Shown one piece after another: positions 5,498 to 6,089 of a stretch of 6,089 bases of DNA. Origin of the DNA: Oscillospiraceae bacterium (lineage in GTDB: Bacteria > Bacillota > Clostridia > Oscillospirales > Oscillospiraceae). Every line of letters begins with the position of its first letter. Position 1 is the stretch's first letter. The notes beneath the pieces were generated by a model, which was given only the letters and a program-made list of their open reading frames with translations, did no database searches and was not told where the DNA came from. The stretch lies in the NCBI GenBank assembly GCA_017557265.1, contig JAFZAM010000073.1:1-6089 (forward strand). The letters run 5' to 3'. Both the position numbers and the translations under genes were made by a program.

Positions 5498-6089
5498 AGT
5501 TGAGGAAGTCCTTGAGCTTCTTGCTGCGCGAGGGATGGCGCAGCTTGCGAAGGGCCTTGGCCTCTATCTGACGGATGCGCTCACGGGTGACGTTGAACTC
5601 CTTGCCGACCTCCTCAAGGGTGCGGGTGCGGCCGTCCTCGATGCCGAAGCGCAGGCGCAGGACCTTCTCCTCGCGCGGGGTCAGCGTCGAGAGGACGCTC
5701 ATGAGTTGCTCGCGCAGGAACGTGAAGGACGCGGCCTCGGAGGGCTCGGAGGCGCCCTCGTCCTCTATGAAGTCGCCGAGGTGGCTGTCCTCCTCCTCGC
5801 CTATCGGCGTCTCGAGGCTGACAGGCTCCTGAGCGATCTTGAGTATGTCGCGTATCTTCTCGCCGGGCATGTTCATCGCCTCGGCGACCTCCTCGGGCGT
5901 CGGATCGTGTCCGAGCGCCTGCAGTAGCTGACGGGAGACGCGGATGACCTTGTTGAGAGTCTCAACCATGTGCACCGGAATACGTATAGTCCTCGCCTGA
6001 TCGGCTATGGCGCGGGTTATGGCCTGGCGTATCCACCAGGTGGCGTACGTGGAGAACTTATAACCCTTGGTATAGTCGAATTTTTCAAC
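5496..6089 (-). CDS. rpoD: RNA polymerase primary sigma factor RpoD/SigA, C-terminal part
   Basis: Directs RNA polymerase to housekeeping promoters. The reading frame is open to the window edge, so the first 197 residues seen here are the C-terminal part and the start lies beyond 6089. The visible part begins in region 2.3-2.4 with YKFSTYATWWIRQAITRAI, which melts and reads the -10 element, then ARTIRIPVHMVE (32-43). Region 3 follows, with PTPEE, then ETPIGEEEDSHLGDFIED (93-110). Region 4 ends the protein, with the -35-binding helix-turn-helix TLEEVGKEFNVTRERIRQIE (157-176) and RKLRHPSR (181-188). Similarity to E. coli sigma-70 in these parts is very high, so this is the group 1 sigma. No terminator separates it from MutS-like A, which begins 9 nt after the TAA. 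A GTG at 5973-5975 (VHM) is internal and not a start. Confidence 0.98.
   Translation of the reverse strand, partial: VEKFDYTKGYKFSTYATWWIRQAITRAIADQARTIRIPVHMVETLNKVIRVSRQLLQALGHDPTPEEVAEAMNMPGEKIRDILKIAQEPVSLETPIGEEEDSHLGDFIEDEGASEPSEAASFTFLREQLMSVLSTLTPREEKVLRLRFGIEDGRTRTLEEVGKEFNVTRERIRQIEAKALRKLRHPSRSKKLKDFLN

Overview
This window reads as chromosomal DNA of a GC-rich low-redundancy bacterium, most likely a member of the Clostridia (Bacillota). The evidence is the strong AAGGAGG-type ribosome sites, tightly packed genes, a housekeeping sigma factor of RpoD/SigA type and MutS-like and prohibitin-like proteins of a kind I associate with gut Clostridia. The exact lineage is inference. There are five protein genes, no RNA genes, no CRISPR array and no mobile element.

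Left part (1-1510, + strand): a short leader with a strong GC-rich hairpin, then one complete MATE-family multidrug/cation efflux gene with a GTG start. It ends at an intrinsic terminator (1478-1508) lying between two convergent transcription units.

Right part (1514-6089, - strand, so read from right to left): an apparent four-gene operon. It starts outside the window with rpoD, of which only the C-terminal 197 residues are present. It continues through two adjacent MutS-like ATPase genes (here called A, 4032-5486, and B, 2513-4027) and ends with an SPFH/prohibitin-like membrane protein (1514-2500). The three junctions are 9, 4 and 12 nt. The Shine-Dalgarno of each downstream gene overlaps or lies inside the end of the gene before it, so all four are probably co-transcribed and partly translationally coupled. 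The same terminator at 1478-1508 can serve this operon from the other side.

The most interesting part is the MutS-like pair. Both are short (484 and 504 aa), lack the N-terminal mismatch-recognition domain of MutS and are clear paralogues in the ATPase half. Their active sites are unequal: A keeps the conserved Thr-His after Walker B, while B has Thr-Trp. This suggests an obligate heteromeric ATPase rather than ordinary mismatch repair. The coupled SPFH gene hints at a membrane partner. Its topology, by the positive-inside rule, would leave a basic loop in the cytoplasm and the SPFH domain outside. The function of the module is not known to me.
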